A DNA stretch of 31,206 nucleotides from an uncultured Lachnospiraceae bacterium. Lineage in GTDB: Bacteria; Bacillota; Clostridia; Lachnospirales; Lachnospiraceae. The position numbers were made by a program, and so were the translations under genes. A model generated the notes under the pieces. It searched no databases. It was not told the origin of the DNA and saw only the letters and a list, made by a program, of their open reading frames with translations. Numbering within the stretch: position 1 is the first letter of the stretch; each line of letters opens with the position of its first letter. The stretch is from the NCBI GenBank assembly GCA_949076555.1, contig CARUOB010000018.1, forward strand, positions 15,130-46,335, read 5' to 3'. Below are positions 1-7,745 of this stretch, piece by piece.

Positions 1-99
1 TGTAAAATAAGATCGTATGAAGTTTTAAAAGACGGACATTTTCCGTATGGGAGCAGGAAAAGGAGTGAGGTGTTTGATGAAGGAGACTGCGGTATCATA

Positions 100-143
100 G
101 CAATGGCTATGACATTTCAAATTTAAATTGTGATAGCCATTGC
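100..143. repeat. Long inverted repeat upstream of the HTH gene
   Basis: Two 11-base arms, GCAATGGCTAT and ATAGCCATTGC, are perfect reverse complements. After one mismatch they extend by three more pairs, around an A+T-rich loop. No clear T-run follows (GTTTCCTAAAG), so a standard intrinsic terminator is not well supported. It lies 31 bases before the start codon of the small HTH gene, so it could be an operator, an attenuator, or the end of a gene outside the window. Confidence 0.5.
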
Positions 144-174
144 GTTTCCTAAAGTAAACGATTAGGAGGCGGCT

Positions 175-474
175 ATGAGCTATAAACGGGCGGACGATAT
201 TCTGCCGGAAAATATTCTTGAGATCCTGCAGACGTATGTGAGCGGTGAGGCGATCTATGTGCCTAAGAAAAAGGAATGCAGAAGAAGATGGGGGTCTTCA
301 ACGGGTGTGAATGAGAAACTGCGGGTCAGAAACGAACAGATTTTTGACCAGCATCAGAAGGGGATTTCCACGAAAGAACTGGCGCAGCGGTATTATCTGA
401 CAGAAAAGAGCATACAGAGGATTCTCAGGGAAATGCAAGTGACACCTCCTATGGAGCAATATGGATTCGATTAG
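175..474 (+). CDS. Small HTH protein, CD3324-like (Mor-type helix-turn-helix)
   Basis: A 99-residue protein that resembles the CD3324 family of clostridial proteins. It has an N-terminal segment around residues 8-30 (DILPENILEILQTYVSGEAI), the conserved K-K-x-R-R-x-W-G patch (about 31-42), and a C-terminal helix-turn-helix around residues 60-88 (STKELAQRYYLTEKSIQRIL). Family members are presumed DNA-binding regulators with unknown targets. The start ATG sits behind a strong AGGAGG (163-168). The RNHCP gene follows after only 12 bases and there is no terminator between them, so the two are probably co-transcribed. The family call is from memory of the conserved pattern; the HTH fold is clear, the biological role is not known. 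Confidence 0.7.
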   Translation: MSYKRADDILPENILEILQTYVSGEAIYVPKKKECRRRWGSSTGVNEKLRVRNEQIFDQHQKGISTKELAQRYYLTEKSIQRILREMQVTPPMEQYGFD

Positions 475-486
475 GAGGGAATACAA

Positions 487-912
487 TTGAATAGGGAAAA
501 TAAAAGAAAGACATTTGAAAAGGGATATTACAAAAATCACGCCTGCAATGAAAGTTTTGTGTGCAAGGTATGCGGGCGCCAGGTGGTGCCGGACGGTGCG
601 GGCAGCAGACACAGAAATCACTGCCCGAACTGCCTGACAAGTCTGCATGTAGATGTGGAGCCGGGGGATCGGGCTTCGGACTGCGGCGGTTATATGGAGC
701 CTGTGGCGGTCTGGGTCAGAAAAAACGGGGAGTGGGCGATCATACATCGGTGCCGACAGTGCGGTGAAATGAGCTCAAACCGGATTGCGGCGGACGATAA
801 TCCCATGAAGCTGATGTCCATTGCAATGAAACCGCTTACGTCATCGCCGTTTCCGATTGAACGGATCGAGGAAATGACGAGGCTGATGGGCGGTGCGGGC
901 AGTATATCCTGA
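487..912 (+). CDS. RNHCP domain protein (zinc-ribbon-like)
   Basis: A 141-residue cysteine-rich protein. The name-giving RNHCP motif is seen at about residues 43-47 in the string HRNHCPNCLTSLHVD. It is preceded by CKVCGR (about 27-32) and followed by HRCRQCGEMSSNRIAADDNP (about 93-112). These are three Cys-x2-Cys knuckles, which suggests one or two bound metal ions. The function of the family is not established; nucleic-acid binding is a guess from the zinc-ribbon look. The start is TTG, chosen because AGGAGGG at 473-479 lies seven bases before it and no better start fits. It is the second gene of a two-gene unit and ends just before a clear terminator. Confidence 0.75.
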   Translation: MNRENKRKTFEKGYYKNHACNESFVCKVCGRQVVPDGAGSRHRNHCPNCLTSLHVDVEPGDRASDCGGYMEPVAVWVRKNGEWAIIHRCRQCGEMSSNRIAADDNPMKLMSIAMKPLTSSPFPIERIEEMTRLMGGAGSIS

Positions 913-916
913 AATC

Positions 917-947
917 GGGGAGCGTGACATTTCACGCTCCTCTTTTC
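917..947 (+). terminator. Intrinsic terminator after the RNHCP gene
   Basis: The stem GGAGCGTG (919-926) pairs with CACGCTCC (933-940) around a six-base loop, and is followed by TCTTTT. It closes the HTH-RNHCP unit. Confidence 0.85.
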
Positions 948-1006
948 CGTTACTTGAGATTTTCGACCGCATATGAAGGACAAAAGGGCAGGTTTGGAGG
1001 AAATAA

Positions 1007-1035
1007 TTGTCTGCCGATATTTTTTTTGCTATGAT
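1007..1035 (+). promoter_or_regulatory. Sigma-A promoter for the acidic lipoprotein
   Basis: -35 TTGTCT (1007-1012), 17-base spacer, -10 TATGAT (1030-1035). The expected transcript start is near 1042, giving a leader of about 65 bases before the lipoprotein ATG. Confidence 0.6.
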
Positions 1036-1108
1036 ATCTTAAGGAACCGGCTAAAATGTGTGATTTTCGTGAGGCATAGCGGTTTTAGAAGAAGGGAAGA
1101 AATAACTT

Positions 1109-1912
1109 ATGAAAAAACAGCAAATGGCAATGGCGGCAGGCGTGGTCATCCTTGTGCTATGCGCGTGCGGTCAGACAGAGAGTGCGGAAGAGAAGCAGAA
1201 GGAGGAGCGTCTTATCATTGAAAGGATTGACGACGCTGGTGAGGTGCGGGAAACGGAAACTGCGGATCCGGCAGATCAGGATTCGGCAGAAAGCGCTGGG
1301 GAAGAGCAGCCGGCAGCTCCGAAAGACGACGCGCCGGAAAAGAGGGAAAACAGCGGTCATACGGAGAGTGCGGAAAAGGAGAGGCAGGAAGCATCCGATG
1401 ATCAGGAAATGATACCGGATTCGCAGGAGCAGACAGAGGAAGTGTCAGATGACGGAAATCCACTGTATGAAGCTTTTCTAAAGAATGAAATCAGCGTGGC
1501 AAACCCATATGTGGAAGGCATGGAACTGACTGTTATGGATGATGAAGGGTATGAAAGCGAATTTGAAAATGCGTGGAAGGAATATGCTTATGTGGATGTA
1601 AACGTCGATGATAAGCCGGAGCTTATTTTCAAAATAAGTTCCAACCTAAGCGAACTGATGTATATTGTGGGGATATGTGATAATGAACTTGTCTGTTTCG
1701 ATGTATTTGAGACACATACAAAAAATATCGCATTTGGCGTGTACGATTATGGGATGGTCTGGGAGGTTCGGAATTATGACGGCTTTGAAAAGACATTTTA
1801 TAGTTATACGACAGATGGACAGCCTGTGGAAGCCAGACGTTTTACGCAAGAGGACGGGGCGGATATTGCGGCTTACGAGGGGGAAGATGTGGAATGGATT
1901 GACTGGCAATAG
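1109..1912 (+). CDS. Acidic lipoprotein of unknown function
   Basis: A 267-residue protein with a lipoprotein signal: charged MKKQQ, hydrophobic core, and lipobox L-C-A-C with the modified cysteine at residue 20. Residues about 24-120 form a low-complexity Glu/Asp/Gln/Ser-rich linker. The C-terminal part (about 120-267) looks folded and is rich in aromatic and acidic residues (for example EYAYVDVNVDDKPELIFKIS). I do not recognise the C-terminal domain; short secreted domains after an acidic linker are common in Lachnospiraceae. A loose purine-rich RBS (GAAGGGAAG) precedes the ATG. It is a single transcription unit with its own promoter and terminator. It is expected to sit on the outer face of the membrane. 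Confidence 0.75.
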   Translation: MKKQQMAMAAGVVILVLCACGQTESAEEKQKEERLIIERIDDAGEVRETETADPADQDSAESAGEEQPAAPKDDAPEKRENSGHTESAEKERQEASDDQEMIPDSQEQTEEVSDDGNPLYEAFLKNEISVANPYVEGMELTVMDDEGYESEFENAWKEYAYVDVNVDDKPELIFKISSNLSELMYIVGICDNELVCFDVFETHTKNIAFGVYDYGMVWEVRNYDGFEKTFYSYTTDGQPVEARRFTQEDGADIAAYEGEDVEWIDWQ

Positions 1913-1935
1913 AAACAATTTGACGGTAAAGCTTG

Positions 1936-1972
1936 AGAAAAGGCAGAGGAAAATCCTTTGTCTTTTATTTTT
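1936..1972 (+). terminator. Intrinsic terminator after the lipoprotein gene
   Basis: AAAGGCAGAGGA (1939-1950) pairs with TCCTTTGTCTTT (1954-1965), twelve pairs including two G-U, around a three-base loop. The T-rich run TATTTTTT follows. Confidence 0.8.
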
Positions 1973-2106
1973 TGGAATTTTTGATCCTTTTATAAACTTG
2001 TACCGTTATAATATACAGATGTGGATTTCGGCAGGCTGCATCGCAGGAATTACAGTTCCGTAAAATGAGATACAGATCAATCTGACAGGAGGGGAGGCGG
2101 GGCAGT

Positions 2107-2619
2107 GTGAGCGACGATGAGCTGGTAGAAAAAATCAAATGCGGCGACGAAGCAGCGGCGAAAGAGTTGATTGACCGCTATTACGGCGCTATCTTGCGAT
2201 ACTGCGGCTGGCATTGTTCCGCACCGGAAAGGGCGGAGGATCTGACGCAGGAGACCTTTTTGAAACTGTTTCGGAGTCTGCCCAAATACCATGGCAGAAA
2301 TAAATTCAAATCCTATCTGTATACCATCGCAAACCGTCTGTGTATTGATGAGAGCAGAAAACTGTCCTTCTATTCGTTGGAGACTGTGGGAGATATCGCA
2401 GACGGACGAAGCGGGATTGCGCAGGTGGAGCATCGGGAGGATATCAGGCGTTTGCTTGGCGTTTTGTCTGCGGAGCAGAGGGAGGCGGTTATCCTCCGTT
2501 TTGGACAGAATCTCGGATTTGCGGAAATTGCGAAAGTGATGGGGTGCAGTATGCGCACGGCGCAGAGCCGGGTCAGGAACGGACTGCGGCTGATGAGGAG
2601 GGAGATTGGGGATGAATAG
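2107..2619 (+). CDS. ECF-type RNA polymerase sigma factor
   Basis: A 170-residue sigma-70 family protein of extracytoplasmic-function size. Region 2 is seen around residues 10-80, with the core-binding motif DLTQETFLKLFRSL (about 41-54) and YLYTIANRLCIDESRK (about 66-81). Region 4 is seen around 112-165 with LSAEQREAVILRF and the helix-turn-helix GFAEIAKVMGCSMRTAQSRV. Regions 1 and 3 are absent, as is usual for this group. The start is GTG behind AGGAGGGGAGG. The next gene overlaps its end by eight bases, so translation is probably coupled. The membrane protein next to it may be its partner or anti-sigma factor, which is inference from position only. No promoter with good spacing is obvious, although TATAAT occurs at 2007-2012. 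Confidence 0.88.
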   Translation: MSDDELVEKIKCGDEAAAKELIDRYYGAILRYCGWHCSAPERAEDLTQETFLKLFRSLPKYHGRNKFKSYLYTIANRLCIDESRKLSFYSLETVGDIADGRSGIAQVEHREDIRRLLGVLSAEQREAVILRFGQNLGFAEIAKVMGCSMRTAQSRVRNGLRLMRREIGDE

Positions 2620-3379
2620 CAGGGAATTGGAAAGATATCTGCGGGATTCTTTTGGACGGGGTGAAGAAATAAAACCCGAAAAAGAGGCGGAAACCGTGGC
2701 GCGCTGTATGGAAGCGATGCGTCGGTATGGGGATTGCAGGGAGGAAGAGAGGACGGGCTTCTGGCAGTTTTTGTCGGATGTTTTCCGGTTTGAAGGGCTT
2801 TTGATTTTCGGACTGCAGGCGGGGGTATTATTTCTGATCTGTATGCAGATTGGCGCAATAGAGGATGTAATGCATTACGTTCCTGCATTTACACCGCTGT
2901 TTGCGCTGGCTGTTATGCCGGTGCTGCTTCGCAGCCAGTTTTACAAAATGGGCGAAATGGAGGCGGTGACAAGGGCTTCCGGCGCGGAGATCATACTTGC
3001 AAAACTGATTCTTGCGGGCGCGGTGAATCTGATAGGAATTACAGTGGTTTTCGGTCTGGTTATGTACAGGCGGCAATCGGGTGAGGAAATCGGGCAGATC
3101 ATTTTGTACGGTCTGGTGCCGTACCTGGTCTGCATGACGACCATCCTGCGGCTGATCAGACTGCGGCGGAAAGAGAGACTGCCGGTATGCGCGGTGGCGA
3201 CGATATGCTATTGTCTGGTCTGGGGGATATCGGCAAATAAGATGCCGCAGGTCTATGAAACATCCGCGGTGGGCGTGTGGATTGTGCTGTTTATTGCCTT
3301 TGCCGGATTTTTTTGGAGGGAAATAAGATTTATTATCGAGAACAAGAGGGAGGGAAAATTATATGGAATTATCGGTTGA
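2612..3379 (+). CDS. Multi-pass membrane protein of sigma/ABC operon
   Basis: A 255-residue protein with a soluble charged N-terminus (about 1-65) and roughly six hydrophobic segments (about 67-90, 93-112, 130-152, 160-178, 190-208 and 217-236). I chose the ATG at 2612, because AGGAGGGA at 2597-2604 is well placed for it; an upstream TTG at 2606 is possible but less likely. It overlaps the sigma factor gene by eight bases and the ABC ATPase gene by 17 bases. The position directly after an ECF sigma gene would fit an anti-sigma or sensor role, and the N-terminal segment could hold the sigma factor. No zinc-binding anti-sigma motif (HxxxCxxC) is visible, so this stays inference. It could equally be a membrane part of the transporter. 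Confidence 0.7.
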   Translation: MNSRELERYLRDSFGRGEEIKPEKEAETVARCMEAMRRYGDCREEERTGFWQFLSDVFRFEGLLIFGLQAGVLFLICMQIGAIEDVMHYVPAFTPLFALAVMPVLLRSQFYKMGEMEAVTRASGAEIILAKLILAGAVNLIGITVVFGLVMYRRQSGEEIGQIILYGLVPYLVCMTTILRLIRLRRKERLPVCAVATICYCLVWGISANKMPQVYETSAVGVWIVLFIAFAGFFWREIRFIIENKREGKLYGIIG

Positions 3380-4232
3380 TCGTCTGACGAAACAGTATGG
3401 CAGTAAAATAGCGGTGGACTGTGTAAGCACGGTTCTGAAACCGGGAGTATACGGTCTGCTTGGTGAAAACGGCGCGGGGAAGACGACGTTTATGCGTATG
3501 CTGTGCGCCATTCTGGAATCCACATCAGGGGAGGTGTTTCTGGATGGCAGGGAGATCGTATCCATGGGTGCCGAATACAGGGATATCCTTGGATATCTGC
3601 CGCAGGAGTCCGGCTATTATCCGAACTATACGGCAAAGGAGTTTTTGTTATATATGGCGGCGCTCAAAGGCATTCCAGGGGATGTGGCTCAAAAGCGCGT
3701 GCAGGAGCTTCTGGAAGTCGTTGGTCTGAGTGATGTGGCCGGAAAGAAAATGAAAACTTTTTCGGGTGGCATGAAGCAGCGGGTGGGGATCGCGCAGGCG
3801 CTTCTGAATTATCCGAAGCTGCTGATTCTGGACGAGCCGACGGCAGGGCTTGATCCAAAAGAAAGGGTGCGTTTCCGCAATCTGATCTCCGACTATGCAG
3901 GGGATCGGATCGTCCTTCTCTCCACTCATATCGTGTCGGATATCGAAGCCATCGCGGACGAGGTGCTGGTGATGAAAAGGGGAAAGGTGCTGACACAGGG
4001 GACGGTTTCGGAACTGACGAAAAAAGCGGCAGGGAAGGTGTGGGAACTGACCGTATCCCCGGCGGAAGCAAAAATCTGGCAGGAGAAGGCGGCGGTCGCC
4101 AATCTGCGGCATGAGGGGGAGCAGGTGGTGCTGCGCATACTGTCGGATGATAAGCCTACAGAGGAGGCGGTGTCTTGTGAAGCGGGGCTGGAGGATTTGT
4201 ACCTGTATTCTATGCGTGAATATTTGAGATAA
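3363..4232 (+). CDS. ABC transporter ATP-binding protein
   Basis: A 289-residue nucleotide-binding subunit. All ABC motifs are present: Walker A GENGAGKTT (about 34-42), Q-loop LPQESGYY (about 79-86), signature FSGGMKQR (about 133-140), Walker B LLILDEPTAGLDP (about 153-165) and the H-loop STHIVSD (about 187-193). The C-terminal 80 residues follow the core and resemble the regulatory tail of drug-exporter or bacitracin/lantibiotic-type ATPases. It overlaps the preceding membrane protein gene by 17 bases and precedes the permease gene by 93 bases. With that permease it probably forms an exporter controlled by the sigma factor at the head of the operon. The substrate cannot be told from sequence. 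Confidence 0.92.
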   Translation: MELSVDRLTKQYGSKIAVDCVSTVLKPGVYGLLGENGAGKTTFMRMLCAILESTSGEVFLDGREIVSMGAEYRDILGYLPQESGYYPNYTAKEFLLYMAALKGIPGDVAQKRVQELLEVVGLSDVAGKKMKTFSGGMKQRVGIAQALLNYPKLLILDEPTAGLDPKERVRFRNLISDYAGDRIVLLSTHIVSDIEAIADEVLVMKRGKVLTQGTVSELTKKAAGKVWELTVSPAEAKIWQEKAAVANLRHEGEQVVLRILSDDKPTEEAVSCEAGLEDLYLYSMREYLR

Positions 4233-4325
4233 GAAGACAGGGGTGGAGTAAAAAACGCAGGCGGAAATAAAAAGCGCCTCGAGCCGCTTGTGAAGACAGA
4301 TACAGAAAAACGGGAGGAATTGGGG

Positions 4326-5576
4326 ATGGAATTATTCAAACTGGAACATAAAAAACTATGGCGGAAAAACAGCACCCGGGTCTGTGTCCTGTTATGTTTT
4401 TTCTACTGCGTGATATTCGGGAGCGTTCTGGTCTGTCAGTGGCTCACTTTCGGAAGCAGAAAAGATTATGGGACGGGCAGCAGAGACTTTGACGGGTATG
4501 AGAATATAAAGGACTGTCAGGCTTATTTTCATAAATACGGAGAACTGACAGACGAGACATTGCAGGAATGGGTCAGGGATTATCAGCGTCTCAATGCGGC
4601 GGTGGTGGAAGAAGAAAGTAAGCAGGGGGTTAAAAACAGGGAACTACTGAAACAATACCAGAACACGGGATGGGAGACGGTAAACAGTATGCTTAAGACA
4701 CTTTATCCGGAGTTGGAGAGACCGGACATGTTTGCCGTTAGGATTATGAGCTGCTATGTGGAGCCGGAAAAACTTACGGGGATTTATGAGAGAAGGGAAC
4801 AGGCGATAGAGACCTTTCTCGATATCAGCGGACAGACAGGGGCGGAGCGGGACTATTTACTGCGTATCAACGAAAAGGTGAAGACGCCTTTTTCATGGAA
4901 ATGGGTGGAAGGGTGGTCGAACCTTCTGGGAAATGCGGTATCCGGTCTGGGAAGCGTGATAGCGTTGTTTCTGGCAATCGTTCTTTCCTCCCTGTTTGCC
5001 GGAGAGTGGCATGACAATACAAGCCCGCTTCTTTTGACGACAAAATACGGATGGCGGAAACTTGCGTGTGCAAAGGTGTTCACAGGGCTTTCGTTTACGT
5101 TGGAATTATTTGCCCTGACAGCCGCGGGGATGATCGGTTCACAGCTTGTATTTCTGGGGACGGAAGGGTGGGATATGCCCATACAGACGGTTAAAATGAT
5201 CGCAATTGCACCCATGAATATGCTGCAGGCGGAAATTTACGAGTATGCCTTCACCCTGCTCGGTGCATGGGGCTTTGCGGGCGTTTCGATGCTGTTCTCG
5301 GCGCGCTGTAAGAATCATGTGCTGGCGCTTCTCCTCAGTCTTTCGGTGGTATATGTGCCTATGGCGCTCAGAAACCGTGTGCCTTTCCTGTTAGAAAAGG
5401 TATTTGATCTGCTGCCTTTGGTGGGAAGCGGGGCAGATATTTTCCGGACAAATACATTTCGGATATTTGGACAGTATATCTGGTCGCCCTATCTGCTGAT
5501 CTGGGTGCCGCTTGCGATCGGGATTTTGTGTATGCCGCCTGCTGTGAGAGGGTGGTCGAGGCGGATGCGCAGGTGA
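4326..5576 (+). CDS. ABC transporter permease
   Basis: A 416-residue membrane protein that should pair with the upstream ATPase. A first membrane segment lies at about residues 20-41, followed by a large soluble, probably extracellular, region (about 45-195) and then about five more membrane segments (from about 205 to 410). This is the ABC-2-like layout of exporters. I chose the ATG at 4326 (MELFKLEHKKL) because GGGAGGA lies eight bases before it; a GTG at 4290 would add twelve residues but has no RBS. It ends the operon. It converges on the minus-strand ApbE gene with a 74-base gap that holds only a weak six-bp hairpin (about 5625-5645). Confidence 0.8.
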   Translation: MELFKLEHKKLWRKNSTRVCVLLCFFYCVIFGSVLVCQWLTFGSRKDYGTGSRDFDGYENIKDCQAYFHKYGELTDETLQEWVRDYQRLNAAVVEEESKQGVKNRELLKQYQNTGWETVNSMLKTLYPELERPDMFAVRIMSCYVEPEKLTGIYERREQAIETFLDISGQTGAERDYLLRINEKVKTPFSWKWVEGWSNLLGNAVSGLGSVIALFLAIVLSSLFAGEWHDNTSPLLLTTKYGWRKLACAKVFTGLSFTLELFALTAAGMIGSQLVFLGTEGWDMPIQTVKMIAIAPMNMLQAEIYEYAFTLLGAWGFAGVSMLFSARCKNHVLALLLSLSVVYVPMALRNRVPFLLEKVFDLLPLVGSGADIFRTNTFRIFGQYIWSPYLLIWVPLAIGILCMPPAVRGWSRRMRR

Positions 5577-5650
5577 GGCCGTCTGAGCGTCTGGGTATCA
5601 TTTGTCCTGCATTCAGCCGCAGTATGCTGCAAAGAGCAAGTGCAGCAGGT

Positions 5651-6700
5651 TCAAGGGAAATTTTCCGAGCGGTACTGTGCGCCGTCCCTCGTAACCAAAA
5701 GATAGGCCACATCCTTTTCTCCGTCGAGAAACTGCCGCCCTTTTTCCAGCCCGAGACAAAGGCAGGCGGTGGAAAGGGCGTCCGCCTTTACGGAGGAAGG
5801 ACATATAATGGTCACTCCGGCCAGCTCGTTCTCCACAGGATAGCCGGTGGCGGTGTCAAGAACGTGGTGGTAGAGCACGTCGTTCTCGTAGAAACACCTC
5901 TCGTAGATGCCGGATGTCACCACGGAGGTATCGCGGATCTCCACAGTGTCAAGAGACTTTCCGGACGCGGCAAAAGGCTCCTGAACGCCGACGCGGAAAG
6001 GAGAGCCGTCCGGCTTTTCGCCGATGGCCAGCACATTGCCGCCCAGACTGATGCAGGCGCTTTTTACGTTCTGTGCGAGCAGATATTCCTTCATCTTGTC
6101 CGCGATATAGCCCTTGGCGATGAAGCCGAGATCGACGGCGGCATCCTTGTCAGTCAGGGTGACGGTGCGGTAGACGGACTCTCCGGTTTCGTCCGAGGGG
6201 GCGACACCGAAACAGATGGCATCGTAGGAGACATGGGAGAGCGCTTCTTGGATCTCGGTATCCTCCGGCACATGCGCTTCGCCGTCGGAGCCGAAGTGCC
6301 ACAGTTCACTCAACGGGCGGATGGTGGGATCGATAACGCCTTCCGTCGTGTTAGCGTAGTCTGCCGCTATTACAAGAAGGGAAGCCGTCTCCTCCGATAC
6401 GGTGACGGTCTTACCGCCAGCGTGATTGATGTTCCACACATCCGAGCCTTCCTTTGTGGCGCTGAAAAGATTCTCATATTTTTCTGCCAGATCAAAGCAG
6501 CCGTCTAAAATCTCTTCCTCTGTCGTATCATACAGAGTGATTTGAATGACGGTATCGAAATAAAAGCCCGTCCGGGAGATCGGCTCCGTGTTTCCGGCGC
6601 ATCCGGTCAGTGCGATTGGAATAAGCAAAATTGCGGCCGTAAGGACGGTGATAAGCCATATGTCAGATATTTTCTGTTTTTCTTTGTAACATAGTTTCAT
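5651..6700 (-). CDS. apbE: FAD:protein FMN transferase (ApbE-like lipoprotein)
   Basis: A 349-residue protein of the ApbE family. These enzymes attach FMN from FAD to threonine of target flavoproteins such as Rnf and Nqr subunits, outside the membrane. The N-terminus is a lipoprotein signal with lipobox L-T-G-C (cysteine at residue 34). Family motifs visible are YFDTVIQITLY, the helix DLGFIAKGYIADK, SLGGNV, the TSGIYER segment, and HHVLDTATGYPVEN with the metal-binding region. Full length compared with the family. The start ATG has GGGAAAG upstream. Its target genes are not in this window. The alpha/beta hydrolase gene lies just upstream on the same strand (57-base gap), so the two may be one transcript. 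Confidence 0.9.
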   Translation of the reverse strand: MKLCYKEKQKISDIWLITVLTAAILLIPIALTGCAGNTEPISRTGFYFDTVIQITLYDTTEEEILDGCFDLAEKYENLFSATKEGSDVWNINHAGGKTVTVSEETASLLVIAADYANTTEGVIDPTIRPLSELWHFGSDGEAHVPEDTEIQEALSHVSYDAICFGVAPSDETGESVYRTVTLTDKDAAVDLGFIAKGYIADKMKEYLLAQNVKSACISLGGNVLAIGEKPDGSPFRVGVQEPFAASGKSLDTVEIRDTSVVTSGIYERCFYENDVLYHHVLDTATGYPVENELAGVTIICPSSVKADALSTACLCLGLEKGRQFLDGEKDVAYLLVTRDGAQYRSENFP

Positions 6701-6757
6701 CTGTTTTACTTTCCCACATCATAATTTTGCCTGTTGCAATTTCTCATTATGAGTTGA

Positions 6758-7591
6758 CTATATAGTTTCAATCCATGTAAAAAAACGATCCAGGCCCTGA
6801 TTCGTCTCCCGCGTTTCCAGAAACATCCCCGCCGTATACCATGAGTGCGTGTTGCGCTTATCTGTCACAGAATAGAGTTCGCATGGAATTGCAAGGCTTC
6901 GGGCTTTTTTATAAAAATCCTCCGCACAGGAATAGGAGATCAGTCCGTCGTGTCTGCTTTGGATTAACAGCATCGGGATATCACTTTTTTCTATAAGAGA
7001 ACAGGGTTCTCCCTGCGCCCTGTCATACCCTTTTGCAAACAACTGATTCAGAAGAAGCCTTACGGATAGAGAATCTTTTCCTGAGAAACGGTAGGGACCG
7101 CCCACGCCGATAAACCCGATCACAGGGGAGATATCAATGTCATAGGTTTCCTGTATTTTCTTACTGTAACAGAGGATGGAGGACAAATGCGCACCGGCAG
7201 AAGGACCGGAGATCACGATCTTTGAGGCGTTGATTCCTTTTTGGTTCAAAAAAGTGATGGCTGCCTGATAGCCGTGGCACACGTCTTCGATCTGGCAGGG
7301 ATATTTGTTTTTAGGCGATAGTCTGTATCCGAGAGAAACGAAGCGGCAGCCGTTTTTGGCGACGCACTGTCCGACAAAATCAAACAGCTTCGGAGATCCG
7401 GCATTCCAACCGCCGCCGTGTACCCAGATGATTATTTTATCCGTGGTTCTGGTCTGCGGCTCATAGTATAAAAAATATTGATGGCTGTCACTGCCGAATG
7501 ATACGGCCTGCGGTCTGATTTCTTTTTTCACTCGTAGCATTTTCATATATAAGCCCCAGTAGCTGAGACTTTCGCGAATGGAATCTTTCAT
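6758..7591 (-). CDS. Alpha/beta hydrolase (esterase/lipase-like)
   Basis: A 277-residue alpha/beta hydrolase of the hormone-sensitive-lipase/BD-FAE-like type. The oxyanion motif HGGGW is at residues 58-62 and the nucleophile serine is in GPSAG (Ser131). The acid is probably Asp215 (SRHDGLI) and the base His249 (NTHSWY), so the triad is complete. No signal peptide is seen, so it is probably cytoplasmic. The start was set at the ATG at 7591 (MKDSIRES), because GGAGGT lies eight bases before it on the minus strand; the longer frame upstream has no RBS and runs into the divergent promoter region. The natural substrate is unknown; small esters are likely for the family. Confidence 0.85.
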   Translation of the reverse strand: MKDSIRESLSYWGLYMKMLRVKKEIRPQAVSFGSDSHQYFLYYEPQTRTTDKIIIWVHGGGWNAGSPKLFDFVGQCVAKNGCRFVSLGYRLSPKNKYPCQIEDVCHGYQAAITFLNQKGINASKIVISGPSAGAHLSSILCYSKKIQETYDIDISPVIGFIGVGGPYRFSGKDSLSVRLLLNQLFAKGYDRAQGEPCSLIEKSDIPMLLIQSRHDGLISYSCAEDFYKKARSLAIPCELYSVTDKRNTHSWYTAGMFLETRETNQGLDRFFTWIETI

Positions 7592-7661
7592 GGGCAGGTA
7601 CCTCCGGGACCCGGATTGTATGACCGCGGTCATCAAAGCGTTGAAGAAGAATGCGGGAAAG

Positions 7662-7690
7662 TTGCCATTTCCCAGATATCATGGTATCAT
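7662..7690 (+). promoter_or_regulatory. Sigma-A promoter for the GH25-like gene
   Basis: -35 TTGCCA (7662-7667), exactly 17 bases, -10 TATCAT (7685-7690). It lies about 55 bases before the ATG at 7746, inside the gap between two divergent genes. Confidence 0.65.
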
Positions 7691-7745
7691 ATCTTCGGAA
7701 GAAAATACAGTGGTGTTTCTATGCTTAGAAAGGAATGAAGGATAT

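Noticed and set aside
1..126. Open frame from the left edge to TAA 124-126 (CKIRSYEVLKDGHFPYGSRK and on), perhaps the end of a gene.
   Set aside because: Only 41 codons, no recognisable family, and its end runs into the inverted repeat; a stretch this long is not rare by chance.
973..1221. 82-codon plus-strand frame before the lipoprotein gene.
   Set aside because: It covers the lipoprotein promoter and overlaps its start; no domain.
5528..6508. Plus-strand open frame of 326 codons.
   Set aside because: It is antisense to the clear ApbE gene, has no family motif and no RBS.
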